Assembly (NCBI GenBank): GCA_019828595.1
Contig: JAHQRK010000009.1
Location: 310,001 to 374,000, forward strand
DNA length: 64,000 nt
Direction: 5' to 3'
Source of the DNA: Aphanomyces cochlioides
Lineage: Eukaryota; Oomycota; Saprolegniomycetes; Saprolegniales; Verrucalvaceae
In this document: piece after piece, positions 45,377 to 57,592 of the stretch
How positions within the stretch are numbered: position 1 is the stretch's first letter
How the letters are laid out: every line of letters begins with the position of its first letter
The notes under the pieces: model-generated
What the model was told of the DNA's origin: nothing
Seen by the model: the letters and a program-made list of their open reading frames with translations, nothing else
Databases searched by the model: none
Translations under genes and position numbers: made by a program

Positions 45377-46560
45377 CTAATTGTAAAATTCAAGATCAGC
45401 CATATTCATTTCGTATGCAATGGAAGAATCAAATCCACGTGATGTATAGCCACATTTCTTGTAGATGCCTTCAAAATTTCTTTGTTCGAATTCGCAAAAT
45501 ACTTGTGAAGCAATAATATCAATACTGTGCTCGCCATTCTCTTGGTATATGCGTCTTATTCGTCGTTTGGCAAGTCCAAAAACAATCTCGATGGGATTGA
45601 AGAATGGACAGTAAGCAGGTAGAAAGATAGGTATAATGCCTAATGATCTAAGATAATGAATAATTGAAGGGTGGCAATGTATTCTAGCGCCATCCATGAT
45701 CCAAAGAGAATGTCGTCCACGGTATTGTTGAACCTTTCTTCATATGAAACACATTTTGAAACTAAAATACCTTTCCACTCATCGCAAATATCTTGCAATA
45801 TGTGATGAACGATTGACGATCAAACGTTCCATTAACCATGAAGACATCAATCACACCATCAATGCCAATGAAACAGAGCTTTGACATTCGAGGTTTTCGT
45901 TGGAATTCACCACGATAATATAATTGTTTTCCCTAATGACAAACTATTCAAGTTAGATTGAAGCGTGTATCATACCTTCACCCCAAAGCCCCTTTTTCTC
46001 AACAAATCTCTGTTATCAAAGCTAACTTCGTCGAGAAATACGAGGTTTTCTAGTGCCCATGGAAACAATAACAATTCATTTGAAAAGCGGGCAATGTCTT
46101 GGTTGCTTATCTGTATAGCTCGTCGCTCGAGCACCTTGTATGTTAAACCAGCATCCCGTAGTATCACAGAAATGTGGGAGCTTGAGATGTGTTTGTGAAA
46201 TTCTGACTCATACATGAATTGAGCCTCACTCAAATACAGAGTTGGTCGATCGCGATAAAGCTGCACGAGCCACTCACGCTCAGTTGTATTGTGGATCCTG
46301 TAAAGACCCTTTGTAGGGACCCGAGCAACTAGTCCCGTTTGTTCATACCGTCGAATCCAACGGGAAATCGTCCTTAGGTCTATGGAAAGTCCCCTTCAGC
46401 AGAGTCAATTGATGATAAAACCTTTGTGGAAGAGAGCCGACAAGCGTTTTTTCGATAACTTCATGATGTAGAACATGTACAAGCAGTAGAACTTCACGCT
46501 TGTGGGAGCATGCTTGTCTGCAACGATTGAGACGATGTCCAGCATGTTTTTACTTCACTT
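45377..46560 (-). pseudogene. DDE_3-type (IS630/Tc1/mariner-like) transposase, probably decayed
   Basis: Read leftward from about 46560, pieces give a helix-turn-helix region (LSKKRLSALFHKGF, TISRWIRRYEQTGLVAR), REWLVQLYRDRPTLYLSEAQFMYE, then the catalytic core: FLDEVSFDNRDLLRKRGFGVK with the first Asp, FIGIDGVIDVFMVNGTFD, WIMDGARIHCHPS with the second Asp, and LPAYCPFFNPIE with the third acidic residue. It ends at 45377. The segments lie in several frames. Intron-like gaps are possible near 45935-45975 and 45720-45780, but in-frame stops near 46390 show the N-terminal part is damaged. The family assignment is from these motifs. Confidence 0.7.
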
Positions 46561-46718
46561 TCCCCGTCATAATGACATGAAGCGGAATTTATATCCGGAT
46601 CATTTCCGGATAGATATCCCACCAAAATGGACATTTTGAAGCAAACGTACAATATTTTATAATTTATTTAACCGTTTTATTTGGAAAATTTTATAAAAAA
46701 CGCATCTCTAGTCGTGGG

Positions 46719-48172
46719 TCAATCCTCAGAGGTGTCACGCTGGTCAATCGCCTTGAAAAGTTGGTCGTTCTGAATGTCGTCAAGGATTCTGTCGTCGGGA
46801 TATTCTGGAAAGAACAATCACAGTGTGGCACATTTTTGAGGCACTTTGAGACAGAGGACGATGGCGACACGATTTAGCTGTCAATGAATGATATCGCGCA
46901 AATCCACGTGTTTCATGGACAACGATCGATATTATCAACGCCAGCAGCCATGTAGGGAACGGACTGTGACTGCGGTTGACGAAATTGTGGACAATCTCGA
47001 AAGAAATCGGCGTTGACGGAATTGTTTGCCAAGAGTGACTGCGTTCAGGTCAGGATTACATTACCTGTCCGTCATCACCGCACACAATTGGGCGACGCGG
47101 TTGTTCAGCGTGGAAACACACGCCGTGTAACTCGATTGCATGATCGCAGGACGTTGCTTCATCAAGCTTTCGATCTCGTTCGTTGGTGTTCTACAATCTG
47201 GGAATGCAGCGCGTCATGAGTAGGTGGTGGGATCGTCTTCTTTGAGCACGATCCGATAACCCATGCACGCGTGTGTTCAACTCGAACGATAACAGCGCGT
47301 CTGAGTTGCACTTCCAAGTTGTAAGTGCAACAGCATCCTGGTTGAAAATTACAACCAGAATGCTCGGAAATTCATTGACAGTGGATTTGTGGACAAATCT
47401 GTTGCTTCACTGAGTCGTTTGCTACTCTTCCTCCCATCGATTGGCAATCCCCTGCACGTTATCTGTTGCCCCAGAGGCACACGCAGTCATGTTTGCAACG
47501 CAGTGCGAAATATTGACAACTGACAGGCGACAAGTTGACGTCACCGAAAATGTGGATAGCACGCAATGCTGTTCTTGTACTGCAGTCTAGACTCCGTGGC
47601 TATCACAAAAGTATTCGACTTCCGGTAGCATTGGCCAAGATTATAGTGCATGGCTGCAGCTGTAGCGTACAGACCATGGCGGTGGTTGATGCAATCCATA
47701 GATATAGCAAGTCAAAGACAACTCATGGCAATCATTTCTTCAATCTCCACGCCCGATGGGCTCGCGGGAAATGCACACACCCGCGTTGGACTTCATAACG
47801 AATCGTGTTAATTTGGTCCAGGAGGCAATTGACCGCCTGGTGTTTCTTACTCTCGACACCACACTGGCGGCAACATAATCAAAAAAATTGCAAAATTTCC
47901 AAGTCTGTAACCCATTACTTCATTTTTCGGCATTCTGCGGGCGTCTCTTATTGAAGCTATGGATGGCAACGTTCTTATCGACTGGACAGCCATAGACAGT
48001 CTCGCCACGATCGACCAAGCCGTCGGGGGCTCCAAGGGGAGGACCGATTTCGTCAAATGTCATCGGCTTTATGGAGGGAAGACCCAAAACAAGGCATAGG
48101 TTCCAAATTTTGCTTCAGTTTAATGGCTACAATAAGCTCGAAATAGTTTGTTCAGAATAGTTTTACAAGATA
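46719..48172. other. Intergenic, no supported gene
   Basis: No frame longer than about 90 codons and no recognised motif. The end region should contain the promoter of IFT70. Confidence 0.4.
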
Positions 48173-51001
48173 ATGGAATATTTTGAACGTTGTCCGGCCT
48201 GGAGGCCTGCGCGACGGTTCATGGAAACTTCGAAATCTTACGCGGCCATGATGTACCAGCAAGCAAAGGAAGGTAGCGCTCGACGATCTACTCGATCAGC
48301 TACATTGACCAACCTAGGTGGTAGCTACACGTCCACTGTGTATGGTCACATTCGCGATCAAAAGTATGACGAAGCAGTGCGGATTCTCCAAATTGAGCTC
48401 CAGAACCATCCATGCAGTCGTGCCGCTCTGTCGCTGCTGGGTACATTTCACGTAAAGAAACATGCGTCGAGAGCTGCATAGGTTACTGCTATTACCACAT
48501 GCAAAGCTTCAACAATGCTGTGTCAATGTATGAGCAACTGTGCAGATTGTTCCCTGACGTGGAGGACTACCATCTTTACTACGCCCAGGCTTTGTACAAG
48601 GTATGCACGACACATGCGTGTAACACAACATTTGACTGATTCTTAGGCTGGACAATATGATGCTGCCTCTCGCAAAGCTAGCCAACTCGAAAGCGAGCAG
48701 TATAGCCATCGAGTAAGCCATACGACTGTCATCGTGCGGTTGACCAGCCCCTACAGGTGACGCTGCTCCGGGCGGCCGTATACTACGAGCAAAACGACAT
48801 CAAAGCCACCCAGTCGATCTTGGATCAGTGCCTCCGGGACGATCCGACCACGATTGTGTTCGATGGAGCGATCGATTACAAGGAAGGGCGATTCGAAGAG
48901 GCCAAGAAAAAGTTTGCCGATGCCATGAACGTCCTGGGGTAGGTCGCCCCCCCACGAATTGGCGCAGTGATCTATTACTTTGTAGGTATCAATCGGACTT
49001 GTGCTATAACATTGCCCTGTGCTACTTTCGCCTGAAGCAATACGGCAATGCCATGCGCCAGATCGCCGAGATCATTGAGAAAGGAGTACGATTCAAGGAC
49101 CCCGAGGGGGCATGATGACTTATCGCTTAGGTCCGTGACCATCCTGAACTAAGCGTGGGGAGCAAGAGCGAAAGCAACACGGACGTCAAGAGCGTGCGCA
49201 ATTCAACAGTCTTGCGTGAAACAGCTCTCGTCGAGGCATTCAATCTCAAAGCTGCGATCGAATACGACATGAAGAACTTTAAAGTGCATCACGCCATGTT
49301 TAAAATGCTCACTGAGGTTGGCTAGGGGGCGCGAGATGCCTTGTTGGATATGCCGCCCCGCGCTGAAGAAGAACTGGATTCGGTGATGAGCAACCATCTT
49401 GACTCCTCTTGCTGAGGGGCCTCGTAGGTGTCATTGCACAACTTTGGACTGATGAACATGGACGTCGATCCAAACGGCGGCTTTAAGAAACTCAATTTCT
49501 TGCTCCAGAATCCTCCATTTCCAGTGGAAACCTTTTCAAACTTGCTCGTACAGCGCGTCTTTCCCACCGACTTGTGGCTGATTTCCGTATCCTTTGTGTA
49601 GATTTTGTACATGAAGCATGGCTTTCACGACCTTATGGCGGATGTCTTGGCCGAGAATACGCACTTGACGTTTCAACTCCTCTCAAAAGACTTTTTTGAG
49701 TTTGTCGATGCCAGTGTGACAGTAACAACTATTCAAGCTACACCCCTTGACAACTTTGCTGTAGCTCCAGACGTCCCCGGAAGAAGCGTATCGAAAGTAT
49801 GACGACTTGGCGACCAAACATGTCGAAGTCCTTCGAAAGTTGACCCAAAAGATCCAAGCCGCTCGCATTGCCCAGTCGAACGATGAGATCAAGAACTCAC
49901 TCAAAGCCTACGACGATGCGTTGGAAGACTTTATGCCAGTGCTGATGGCTCAGGCCAACATTTACTGGGAGCGTGGCAACTACACCCAAGTGGAGAAAAT
50001 CTTCCGCCAGACGGCCGAGTTTTGCTCTGAGCACGAGAGCTGGAAGCTCAATGTCGCCCATGTATTCTTCCTCCAAGGTGCATTCACCCAGACATAAAGT
50101 TGAGCCTGATGATGACGGCGTAGGCAACAAGTACGAGCAAGCGATTCAATATTACGAGCCCTTTGTCAAGAAGCACCAAGTAACACAAGGAGGAGGCGAT
50201 GGGGGATAACAACCATGGTAGGAAAACTTGCTTGAAGTGCAGGCAATTATTCTAGCCAACTTGTGTGTCTGCTACGTCATGAACACTGACAACGAAAAGG
50301 TGCCGACTCTGACCCTGCTGCTGCTTTGAACTCATGGAGTGGGATAGGCGGAGGAGCTGCTTCGATCGATTGAGCGTGAAGAAGAGGAAGAGTCAAGTCG
50401 CGACCCTGACAAACGACTCTTCCACTTGTGCATTGTCAACTTGGTCATTGGTACTCTGTACTGTTCCAAGGTATTCAAACCATCGACACCACTTGAAACT
50501 TTGACGATATCGTAGAACAATTATGACTTTGGCATTTGTCGCGTCATGAAGGTATTCCTAATCGTGGAATGGACCTCACCTCCGTTGTTTGATTAGAGCA
50601 TGGAGCCGTACCATCGCAAGTTGGGCACTGACACTTGGTACTACGCCAAGCGCTGTTTCTTGGGCCTGGCGCTGACACTCGCCAAGCACATGACCACGAT
50701 CCGAGACTCCACAATGGCCGACATCCTCGTACGCAGTTTACATCAGCCGAAGAGGGGTGACTAAGGGCCATTTGTAGGATTTCCTGGATGCCGCTGATAC
50801 CCACGGCAAAGACATCCCGACGACGACTGGAGTAAGTTGAAAATCCTGACAACGCTGAATTTTGCCCAGGTGGAGGCTGCGCTTGGAAACAATGATATTC
50901 CCCCGCATACTGTCAGCTACGAGGTATGAGCCCATGAATGCTTAGCTGATTGTCACTAGGCTCGTGTGATAAAGCGCATGTTCTTAAAGCTCCGTGGATG
51001 A
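48173..51001 (+). CDS. IFT70: Intraflagellar transport protein 70 (TTC30-like TPR protein)
   Basis: Eighteen exons: 48173-48440, 48482-48600, 48647-48712, 48757-48938, 48986-49085, 49131-49283, 49326-49382, 49428-49547, 49602-49721, 49765-50077, 50124-50179, 50222-50299, 50348-50470, 50516-50551, 50597-50728, 50778-50831, 50870-50923, 50960-51001. They encode 690 residues in unbroken phase; all introns are GT-AG of 36-54 nt. The TPR arrangement and signature segments match TTC30/IFT70: RAALSLLGYCYYHMQSF, ETALVEAFNLKAAIEYDM, LLDMPPRAEEELD, MADVLAENTHLTF, FMPVLMAQANIYWERGNY, HLCIVNLVIGTLYC and LGTDTWYYAKRCFL. In other organisms it is an IFT-B subunit carrying cargo such as tubulin-modifying enzymes into cilia, so a flagellated zoospore stage is implied. 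The N terminus is about 50 residues longer than usual; a later ATG (48221) is possible. Confidence 0.95.
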
Positions 51002-51172
51002 TTCAAGTGTAGATCCTTGTTACTGAAGTGTGTCGATAAGCTCATAAATTGCCATGAAACCTGTCTAATATTATAATATTTGAATGATTTACACTTTTGA
51101 AATGTCCTCCTCTGAAACTAAATATGTTGCATACAGCTATTTTGATCCAAGAGTTGATCGACCCAACTCGAC

Positions 51173-52213
51173 ATGCCCATCGATCAGCGCTTCACGACGC
51201 TCGCTGTGGCGTCTGTAGCGACTGTGGGATGTGGTTATCTTGTCTACAGGCTCCTCTATCGCCAAGAAGAAAGTTTGCAGAAGACAGCACTGGAAGACAT
51301 GGAGCATCAAGTTGGTGGCCATGCCTGTGCCAAGACCAGTAACGCCAAATTGATGGATCTCGCATTGATATAGCCCTGTAGGCATGAAATTGTACCGAGG
51401 CCATGTGCTAAAGCCATTCCAAAGCAAGAATAGAGGCGAGAGGGAGCTTGCGTTTTATGAAAGCGTTCCCACAGATGTTCCATTTGTCCCAGCTTTTTAT
51501 GGCATGATTCGACTCCCATCAACGGACGAGGATGGCCCCCGCCGTGAGTATTCAACTTGGCTAATTGCCATCATGTTCCTGTGTTGTTTTTGTAGGTTAT
51601 TTGCAGATTGAAAACCTCTTGGGAGGCATGACCCATCCTTGCATCATGGACGTGAAAGTCGGCACGAAATCGTACGAGCCAACAGCATCACCTGACAAAA
51701 TCGCTCTTGAAATTGCCAAGTGCCCGCTCCAGGCGACGATGGGCTTTCGTCTCCAGGGCATTAAAGTGTATTGGGACTCCAAGCAAGAGCATGTCTCCTA
51801 CGACAAGTATTTCTTTCGAGATTTAGTCACGGCGGAGTCGATAGAAGCAGCCTTTGTGAAATACTTTGAGGCTGGCCCCGACCATGCCCCTCGATATTAT
51901 CTCCTTGAGCCCGTAAGACAGCAATTTACCATTGACGTCGCTCATAATTGTGCAGTTCCTAGCCAAGCTGCATGCCATTCGCGAGTGGTTCCATGTCCAG
52001 ACGGACTTTCACTTCATTGCGAGCTCGCTTTTGTTCGTCTACGATGCAAATCCAACTGACAAGCGCATTGTGTGCGACGTTCGCCTCATTGACTTTGCTC
52101 ACGTTCAGCTGGATCAAACCTCCCGTGATGAAGATGTTCTCGTTGGCGTCAACTACATCATTGGCATATTCGAGCGCCTCCTGCAATCCTATTCAAGTTT
52201 GACGACTTCATAA
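51173..52213 (+). CDS. Inositol polyphosphate kinase with N-terminal membrane anchor
   Basis: Exons 51173-51338, 51382-51543, 51596-51912 and 51956-52213 encode 300 residues. The inositol polyphosphate kinase signature P-x3-D-x-K-x-G is present as PCIMDVKVG, with the preceding ENLLGGMTHPC, the SLL motif (IASSLLFVYD) and the metal-binding DFA (RLIDFAHV). The family includes IPMK, IP6K and IP3 3-kinase; length and motifs do not tell which inositol phosphate is used. An unusual feature is a hydrophobic stretch at residues 8-27 (TTLAVASVATVGCGYLVYRLLY), absent from typical members, suggesting the kinase is tethered to a membrane. The gene is tail-to-tail with the next one and their coding ends appear to overlap by about 55 bp. 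Confidence 0.88.
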
Positions 52214-53569
52214 CGACAACAAGAGTTTGGATGAAAGAGCGCTGTTGGGATTTATTGACCTCCTGGAAGAAGTTGATACGAGTTCGCTTGGCCTGGGCTC
52301 CACGTGCATGGGTCTTGACGAACCTGCTCGGCCCGTCGTTTGTCTGCGTATTTGTTCTTGTAGTAGGCAATCATCTCTTCCACTTGGTCAGCATAGTCTT
52401 GGAGAAGAAAGTCGACGTCGGGCACTCGCGACGGATCAAACTTTTGGAAGAGCTGGAGCAATCTCGACCGTTGGTTCACTTGGTACTTGACCTACACACG
52501 CCGCGAGCAACGTCATGACAAAGCCATCATGGAGAAATGAACCTGGAGCTCGTCCCAAATTTCTTCGTTGGTTTTACCGCCGTAGTTTAAGATCGCATCG
52601 ATGTCATCGACGGCCGCCATGTCGTATCTCTCAAGGAAGACAATGATCTTTTCACGAAAACTTTTGCGCTTCGTCCATGTAAACTCTCGTTTCTGCTGAA
52701 GGACCTACACGACGGTCCAGACAAGACGCCACCATCAGAACGCACCTGTTGGTTGACACGATCCATGGTCATAGACTCACCCGTGTCCAAGCAACGCACT
52801 TCATACGGCGTTTGAGCTGACATGGCTTGTCGCTCGTTGTCATAGTGGCTTCTACACGACGAGTTTAGAATCCAAGATAGTCCAACTCGAATCCTGCCTC
52901 GGCTTGACTTCAAATGGGTTCGAGTCCTTGGAGCCACGAACTCTACCCCACGATGTTAATCTGCGTCCTTGTTGTAGTGACCTTACCGGTTCACGAGGTT
53001 AGCTAGACTAGCTTTACTTGGAACTCGAAAGCCACCTACGACATGTCTTGAGTCACGTCGACGACTGGATTTGTTGTACGTTTGGGCGACCCAGCAGGCG
53101 GAGGAGGAACTTCAGGGCCTCGAATGCCTTCCATTTTCGACCCCGACGGCTTGCCATGCGATTTGCGAAACTTGGCGAGCAGCTTGGCATTCAAGTAAGT
53201 TGCAATTGCGGGTTTCGGCAGCGACAATCGCTTCCGAAGGGTTTGCGAGAAGGACGACGAAGCTTGAGCGTCAGTTTGGTTGTTGCAAAGAGTAGACCGT
53301 TCGACGTCGAGGACCAATTCCAGCGGCTCACCATTCTTCGTGTAGTAGTAGCGATAGCATTCGACGAGCTCGAGCTCAAGACCTTCATATTGTTTGAGTA
53401 GGTCAGTCGCCGAGCCGACTTTATGAGGTTCATATTGATGCAGGATATCTTCGAGGTCGATTCGAAGTTGCTCCAGCTCTTGGTTTGTCAGCACGGACGG
53501 CCGTCGCGTCGCCTTGGTGAGAGAAGAAAGCGCTGGCGATGGCTTGGTCTTGTGGTCGCCCAAGCCCAT
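52158..53569 (-). CDS. Charged protein with F/Y-x2-Y-P-x-K/R-V repeats, unknown function
   Basis: The first exon opens at ATG 53569 (MGLGDHKTKPSPALSS) and includes LEDILHQYEPHKVGSATDLLKQYEGLELELVECYR. Later exons supported by splice sites and phase are about 52851-52746, 52703-52543 and from 52491 leftward, the last with LLQLFQKFDPSRVPDVDFLLQDYADQVEEMIAYYKNKY, a second copy of the same repeat type. The exons linking 53040 to 52851 are not resolved. Near 52310 the frame seems to shift by one base before FVKTHARGAQAKRTRINFFQE, so the 3' end is uncertain. Repeats of this kind occur in flagellar or cytoskeletal proteins of protists, and the gene lies near IFT70, but no function can be assigned. 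Confidence 0.55.
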
Positions 53570-54349
53570 GGTTTGCGTCGAAACGATACCTTTGGATTTG
53601 TCGAAGGATACAATCTAGCTATTCTTGTGCGTAGTCGTTACTGCCCCTTCAATATCCGAAGGATAGAACATGTACCCTCGAACCATTTCTGTTCTGCCAC
53701 GTCATAATGTTGATAAATCTATGCATGTCCCATGGCTTAATAGGCAGCCACAGGTCGAAACAGTCGACACATTCCAACAGTAGTGAATAAGGATCAATCA
53801 ATCTGTCGTGTGTATTGGTAGCTGTACGAGTAAGCTCCAGAGCAACGCAGACATTTCCACTGACAATGGACTCCATTCTACCGGTAGACGCTCCCAACAG
53901 TGGCTTGGTGACCTTTCAAGATCGCAGAGTCATCGAAGATCAAACCACTGCAATTCTTTATTCTTTCACTCTTTCCTGCACTGAAAAACTTCATAAAGCA
54001 TACAATCTATTAGGAGATTAAGTGAGCCATGTCGTGAATGACGAAGCGGATCGCAGCCTGAAGCAATGCCTTACCAGCTCAGGTAGCTCCGCGTGCGTCT
54101 GGAATTCCAAGGAATACTTAGGAAAAACATCAAAAACAGTATCAATAAAATGATATTCATGATTTTTTTTACGTTTGGTGATTTTTTTATATTTTCCATC
54201 GGATTTTGATATTTTTGTGTCTGTTCGCTTTGCGATCTTTTTGATACAATACTGGAGACAATATAATAAATTATGAATACAAATATCCATATAAAAATAT
54301 TAAATTCAAATGTTGGTGACTTGGATCGTGGCATATCCACAGATTCTTC
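53570..54349. other. Intergenic, right half very AT-rich
   Basis: No supported gene. A minus-strand frame at 54071-54394 reads as hydrophobic because of base composition and overlaps the start of the next gene. Confidence 0.45.
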
Positions 54350-56562
54350 ATGGGTCGCATCAGCACAAGTCCTCGCCGCGCCACGGACGAGCACCTTCTC
54401 GATGTCGCTGCGCTTGAAATGCGCTTCCAGACAGATCTAACATATGGCTTGACGTCGTCCCAAGTCGCAGATCTGCAATCCCTGGCCAGTTTTCGACCAA
54501 ATCTGCTTCCAACTGACGCCGAGACGGGACATGGCGCGATCCACGAATTGGTTGCAGTTCTTCGTGAAGGCATATGGATTCACACACGAGCAGAGAATTT
54601 AGTTCCTGGAGATGTGGTTTCGGTCAAGATGGGACAATGTGTGCCCGCAGATATCCGCCTTGTCGAAGCTGAAGACATGATCGTGAGCCATCAAGCTCTT
54701 ACTGGCGAGAAAACACCACTACCACGAAGCGCCACGACTGTTTCATTGTTTGATTCACCAGGCGAAAGTTTGCCGTATATGCAAGCGACCAATATGCTGT
54801 TCTATGGCACTGCGGTTCTTCAAGGCGTTGGAAAAGGCGTCGTCTGCCGAATTGGAGCTGACACTGTACTTGGTGTGATTTCCAACACCGTGCTTTTATC
54901 ACAGCGAACGCGAGATCCCAATCAAAGTACCAAACTTTTGGATGATATTCGTGGACTTGGGGTTGCGTGCAAAGACGATCAAGTGCCGTCCTGCCTTTCG
55001 AAACTCACTTCTGTCGTTGTTGAACACACTCGTGTGATCCAACGTACAGTTGTATCAGCTTCCTTTGGTACAAATCTTCCTGCTGTTGTTACGGCTCTAG
55101 AAGCTGGCATCCCGCACCCTGCCGAAGCCTCGACAAACGATGTCGAGCACGCAATCGCCATGACTATGATGGAAACGTACAAAAGCAATGCGGATGCAAA
55201 TGCTCTTATGCGAGCTTTCTCAGCGTGTCACTCGCATCCATCGTTGAGCTCACGGGACCAAACTGCAATCTCTCGATTTTGCGATCTATTTACGGGGACG
55301 GATCGATATGCTGCAACTTTATGTGGTCAACTCAGTGGCTGCGACGTTTACGTCCATTTTGATCCCGAATGCAGTGCTCATGTTGTCGTTCTCCAAGGTC
55401 CAGCTCGTGAGGTTCTCTCAAGATGTGGCCAAGTCCGCAAGCCGACACTTGGGGTTGTGTTGCTTGACACTGCGGATTTGAAGAATGTTGAAAACATGCT
55501 GGAAACACTGGAATCTCGAGGGGAGGAGGTCATTGGAGTTGCTGAAATCTACTTGGACCCAGCAGCGTATCCTGTGGTGGGTAGCACTCACGCGGCATTT
55601 GACATTCACGAATTCAACTTCCCAACATCGAATCTCATCTATCTTGGTGCGCTTGGACTGATTGACAAACCTGCGCCAGATTTAGTCAACTTGGCAACGC
55701 ATTGCCGCCACGCCGAAGTAAGCCTGTACGTCATGGCAGGTACAGCCTCCAAAAAGAGTCCTGAAATTTATCTGTTTTGTGTAGAAGAGTCCGAGTTTGC
55801 TCCGCCACTGTCTGAACATCGCCGTCGGGCATCCGCTATTGAAGAAGGATTGCACTCAGCACGATTTGACTCGCTTTGTCTTGTCCACGTTGGTGTGAAA
55901 GACCCAGCGACAGATACGAGCGTCGCAATCGTGCCAAAAGTGGTTGGCTCCGAGGCGATTTCAATTTCCAACACGTTTAGTGAATGGAAGGGGCTCTTGA
56001 CAGACCATGCATGTGTTGTATTTGAGGGCACAACGCCATCGCAAATTGATTTGCTTGTGGAGACACTTCAAGATTTGGGCGAAGTTGTTGGTCTGATTGC
56101 ATCTGGAAATGCCAATGCGCTCTCTCTCCTCAATGCTGACGTGGGCTTTGCCATCCCAACTGGCAATGTAATCGACTTGAGCGAAGATGCGGCTGATATT
56201 GTCTTGGGCTATTCTGAATCTCCACGGTATGAGTCCTCCGTCCAAGAGTTTTCATCATGGCTTGGAACATATTTGTAGAGTTGATGCCATTCGCATCATT
56301 GAAATGGCCAAACGAACACCTCAACTTGATTCTCTCTCCAATGATGACGCTACAGGAGGTGATACAACAATTGTGGACACATTGGCTCAAAGTCCTTATA
56401 GTGGTGACGCCTCCTCACGCGGAAGCCAAGCATTTGATTGAAAATCTACTCCGTGACACGATTGCGATCGGCCAAGCGTTGCAGCTCACGCCGGACGAAT
56501 TGGCGGAATGTTTTCACGTTGCGATGGGTAACATGGTCGACGGGAGCCACGAGTATGTCTGA
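54350..56562 (+). CDS. P-type ATPase-like pseudoenzyme without membrane spans
   Basis: Exons 54350-56226, 56279-56358 and 56402-56562 encode 705 residues; both introns are canonical and in phase. The order follows a Na+/K+-type ATPase: an N-terminal cation-ATPase motif (LEMRFQTDLTYGLTSSQV ... RPNLLP), the actuator domain (LVPGDVVSVKMGQCVPADIRLVEA, TGEK where TGES is usual), then NMLFYGTAVLQGVGKGVV, a nucleotide-domain remnant (DANALMRAF, VVVLQGPAREVLSRC), FNFPTSNLIYLGALGLIDKP and a hinge-like end (IASGNANALSLLNADVGFAI, DAADIVL). Missing are all transmembrane helices, the phosphorylated DKTGT loop and the TGDGxNDxP hinge. It cannot pump ions; a regulatory or scaffold role is a guess. The frame is open over 1.9 kb, which argues that it is maintained. 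Confidence 0.8.
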
Positions 56563-56797
56563 TAGCGCATCAACCGCGTGTAGGCTCGTCGACTGCGTCA
56601 CGCGTTAATACGTTGATGTCGTCCATGATGAATGCTTTCCTCTCCATTCCTCGCCACGACGATGACGAGGGCAGCGATCAATAAATTATTCTTCCTCGAC
56701 ATGTTTGTGTCCGTTAAAGATCTCAAGCGAACCGTCACGTCCGAAAATATCCGAAACGCTCCGTCCCAGCGCCACGTCATTTAATGCGATTGGTGTA

Positions 56798-57592
56798 TTA
56801 CGTCATTGTTGGTGGTTGAATGGTGATGACGATCGGCGGTTCAAGAGGTTTGGACTCTTGGGACATATTCGCAGCATTGACGAAAGAAACGGACCGAGTG
56901 CCCATCAGCCATGACAACCAAGATGGTTTGGACGTCGTCCAGCCGCGGGCAGAGTGAATATGACCGCTGACGACGAGCTGAAGCGACTGCCGCGTCTCAA
57001 CAGCTCTCCGTAACGCAGGGCAGCCTTTATTACCATCGACGAACCCTACACACTCAATCAGAGTTGTTGCTCAGTAGATGCTACGTACCTTGAACAGGTC
57101 CATGTGCTATCACAATCGCCGCGTCGGACGGGATTGCATCGAAGTGTGGATTGTGCCCTCGACATGGCCAAAAGAAGCCGCTGCCAAAGATGTGAATCTA
57201 CGCCATGGTTAGATTGCAATCTCGGATCGCATGAAACGCACGCCGTGAACGAGGATGCTTTCGTGGTCGAGTAGTGTCGTATTGGAAAGCACAAGCTTCG
57301 CTTCGGCCTTCCAAGGCGCGTTGGCTTCGTGGTTGCCTTGCACGACGAGTTTGGTCTCGTAAGGCAGAGTCCCCAACCATGCATTGAAATCGTCTGCGTC
57401 TTCACGACGACCAAATCGCGTGTAGTCGCCGGCATGGATGAGAATGTCCCCCGGTGGCATGGTCAGGTCGCGGTGGCGGCCATGCGTGTCGGAAATACAT
57501 ACGACTGTGAGCGCAGCAGTCGCGCTCGGGATAATCAACGAGAGCGGAGTCGTTTCTTCTGAGGCCATGATGACGGAATGAGTTGTGGTCAT
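56798..57592 (-). CDS. Calcineurin-like metallophosphoesterase (MPPED-like)
   Basis: Exons, in transcript order 57592-57242, 57197-57089 and 57045-56798, encode 235 residues with introns of 44 and 43 nt. Metal-binding motifs of the family appear in order: CISDTHGRH, GDILIHAGD, VQGNHE, IVIAHGPVQG and VSGHIHSARG, then a C-terminal SVSFVNAANMS. The length and the GDYTRFG/FNAWLGTLPY stretch are closest to the MPPED1/2 group, which hydrolyses phosphoesters such as cyclic nucleotides in vitro; the substrate here is unknown. All predicted metal ligands are present, so activity is likely. ATG 57592 precedes a second ATG at codon 9. Confidence 0.9.

Larger units (their letters stand above)
43052..46710. 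mobile_element. Complete DNA transposon, 3659 bp, TAGAGATGCGTT ends, 8-bp target duplication
   Basis: The element begins TAGAGATGCGTT and ends with its exact reverse complement; both sides are flanked by GTCGTGGG (43044-43051 and 46711-46718). A TAGAG terminus with an 8-bp duplication is the pattern of the hAT superfamily. The only transposase inside (45377-46560, minus) is instead of the IS630/Tc1/mariner DDE_3 kind, for which a TA duplication is usual; TA is also present at both borders (43052-43053 and 46709-46710). A plus-strand gene (44192-45287) is convergent with it. Subterminal regions share AACCGTTTT-like motifs. Confidence 0.8.

Noticed and set aside
54071..54394. Minus-strand membrane protein with two hydrophobic segments
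   Set aside because: The hydrophobicity comes from an AT-rich stretch, and it overlaps the start of the ATPase-like gene in antisense.
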